A stretch of 7,001 bases of DNA from Nostoc sp. GT001 (GTDB taxonomy: Bacteria; Cyanobacteriota; Cyanobacteriia; Cyanobacteriales; Nostocaceae): contig NZ_JAUDRJ010000003.1 in assembly GCF_030382115.1 (NCBI RefSeq), positions 6,268,926 to 6,275,926 of the forward strand, given 5' to 3'. Under the pieces are notes generated by a model, which saw only the letters and a program-made list of their open reading frames with translations, was not told the DNA's origin and ran no database searches. A program made the position numbers and the translations under genes. This document shows positions 5,813 through 7,001 of this stretch, piece after piece (position 1 is the first letter of the stretch; each line of letters opens with the position of its first letter).

Positions 5813-6400
5813 TCATTCATTAGTACCCTCTACAAACAACCGATTAAAGTCTAATAATGCATCTTCAAATCCAGGAATCGCCACTGACTGGTTAGATAGA
5901 GAAATCTGTTTGCTGAGATAGCTAAACTTATTTTGAGCATTTTGATACGGTTGGCTATGACGCTCAAGTTGACTATCTGGCAAATTCACAATCCAGTAAT
6001 CAGAAATTCCGGCTTCTGCATACAAAGACAGCTTGGTTGTTTGGTCATAATCTAGGGTTTTATCCGAAATTTCAATTACTAACAAAATATCTTCGGGATA
6101 AGGATGATGAGCGAGATAATCTTCATCTCTCCCTCGTGCAATGACAACATCCGGCTCAGGCTCACTCTGATTAGAAAGGGTTATGGGATCTTGTCCGCGG
6201 ATGACTGCTCGATCGCCTAGAAGCCGATCCAATTGACGGCATAGGATAGAACTACAAACTGTATGAGGCGTTCCCTTTGCTGTCATTTGAATCAGTTCCC
6301 CTCGAATCAATTCAATACGATCGCTCTCTGTGAGAAATCCGAGTTCAATCAATTGATGGTATTCTGCGATCGTAAATCGCTTAGGTGTCACAGCATTCAT
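5813..6400 (-). CDS. Uma2-family (DUF820) restriction-endonuclease-fold protein
   Basis: The product is 195 residues from ATG 6400. The frame extends to a TTG at 6415, but the ATG has GGAAAG seven bases upstream and gives the usual Uma2 opening (KRFTIAEYHQLIELGFL). Seen: DRIELIRGELIQM (about 27-39), then PD-(D/E)xK-like elements: EPDVVIAR with D84, LLVIEIS with E110, and a lysine in QTTKLSLYAEAGISDYWIVN (K123). Known: Uma2/DUF820 proteins are very abundant paralogues in cyanobacteria. They share the nuclease fold, but their biological role is largely unsettled. The candidate catalytic residues are intact. It lies 55 bases after the epimerase gene on the same strand, which allows cotranscription. 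Confidence 0.88.
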   Translation of the reverse strand: MNAVTPKRFTIAEYHQLIELGFLTESDRIELIRGELIQMTAKGTPHTVCSSILCRQLDRLLGDRAVIRGQDPITLSNQSEPEPDVVIARGRDEDYLAHHPYPEDILLVIEISDKTLDYDQTTKLSLYAEAGISDYWIVNLPDSQLERHSQPYQNAQNKFSYLSKQISLSNQSVAIPGFEDALLDFNRLFVEGTNE

Positions 6401-6455
6401 GAGACATCTTTCCAATAGTACTTGTCACTAGCAGAGATTAAACTGACTGCGTTGT

Positions 6456-7001
<546 letters not shown>

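Overview
The window looks like chromosomal DNA from a filamentous cyanobacterium of the Nostoc/Anabaena/Calothrix type. This is inferred from two perfect HIP1 octamers (GCGATCGC at 134-141 and 4608-4615), AT-rich intergenic DNA with a GCCGAG-type short tandem repeat, few clear Shine-Dalgarno sites, and protein types common in these genomes: a DUF815 ATPase, a Ser/Thr kinase with membrane segments and an 'AHELSDWLGLP' tail, a Uma2/DUF820 nuclease and an AGE-family epimerase. No database search was possible, so family calls rest on motif recognition.

Plus strand, left half. The 3' end of a DUF815 AAA+-like ATPase gene (1-375) is followed by a weak hairpin/T-run and a 266-base intergenic region. 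That region ends in a compact repeat: three GCCGAR-type decamers between two copies of an 11-base word. Next come two codirectional genes 94 bases apart. The first (642-1979) encodes two membrane helices, a coiled coil of over 200 residues and a C-terminal TerB_C-like domain. The second (2074-3402) encodes a DUF2791/BrxD-like P-loop ATPase. BrxD-type ATPases are known from type 2 BREX phage defence, and TerB_C domains recur beside such ATPases in stress or defence-like islands. The usual partner genes (helicase, TerB_N/TerB protein, methylase, PglZ) are absent from the window, so this may be a reduced, membrane-tethered version. That functional reading is inference.

Minus strand, right half (read right to left). 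The genes are an AGE-family N-acylglucosamine 2-epimerase cut off by the window edge (6456-7001), a Uma2-family nuclease-like protein (5813-6400), a small exported cupin (5226-5708) and a Ser/Thr protein kinase (3454-5019). They share a strand but are separated by 55, 104 and 206 bases, so they need not form one operon. The kinase converges on the DUF2791 gene with only 51 bases between the stops.

The clearest discovery is in the kinase. A 185-base element (4583-4767) with perfect 20-base terminal inverted repeats, flanked by a GTAG direct repeat, lies inside the N-lobe coding sequence. Removing 189 bases (the element plus one GTAG copy) rejoins the frame exactly as ...PRYLDY|FELDLPNSRGF..., a continuous 458-residue kinase. 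The element carries four in-frame stops, so the N-lobe and the catalytic lobe are now separated. It has no room for a transposase and looks like a MITE. The perfect repeats and undamaged flanking frames suggest a recent insertion.
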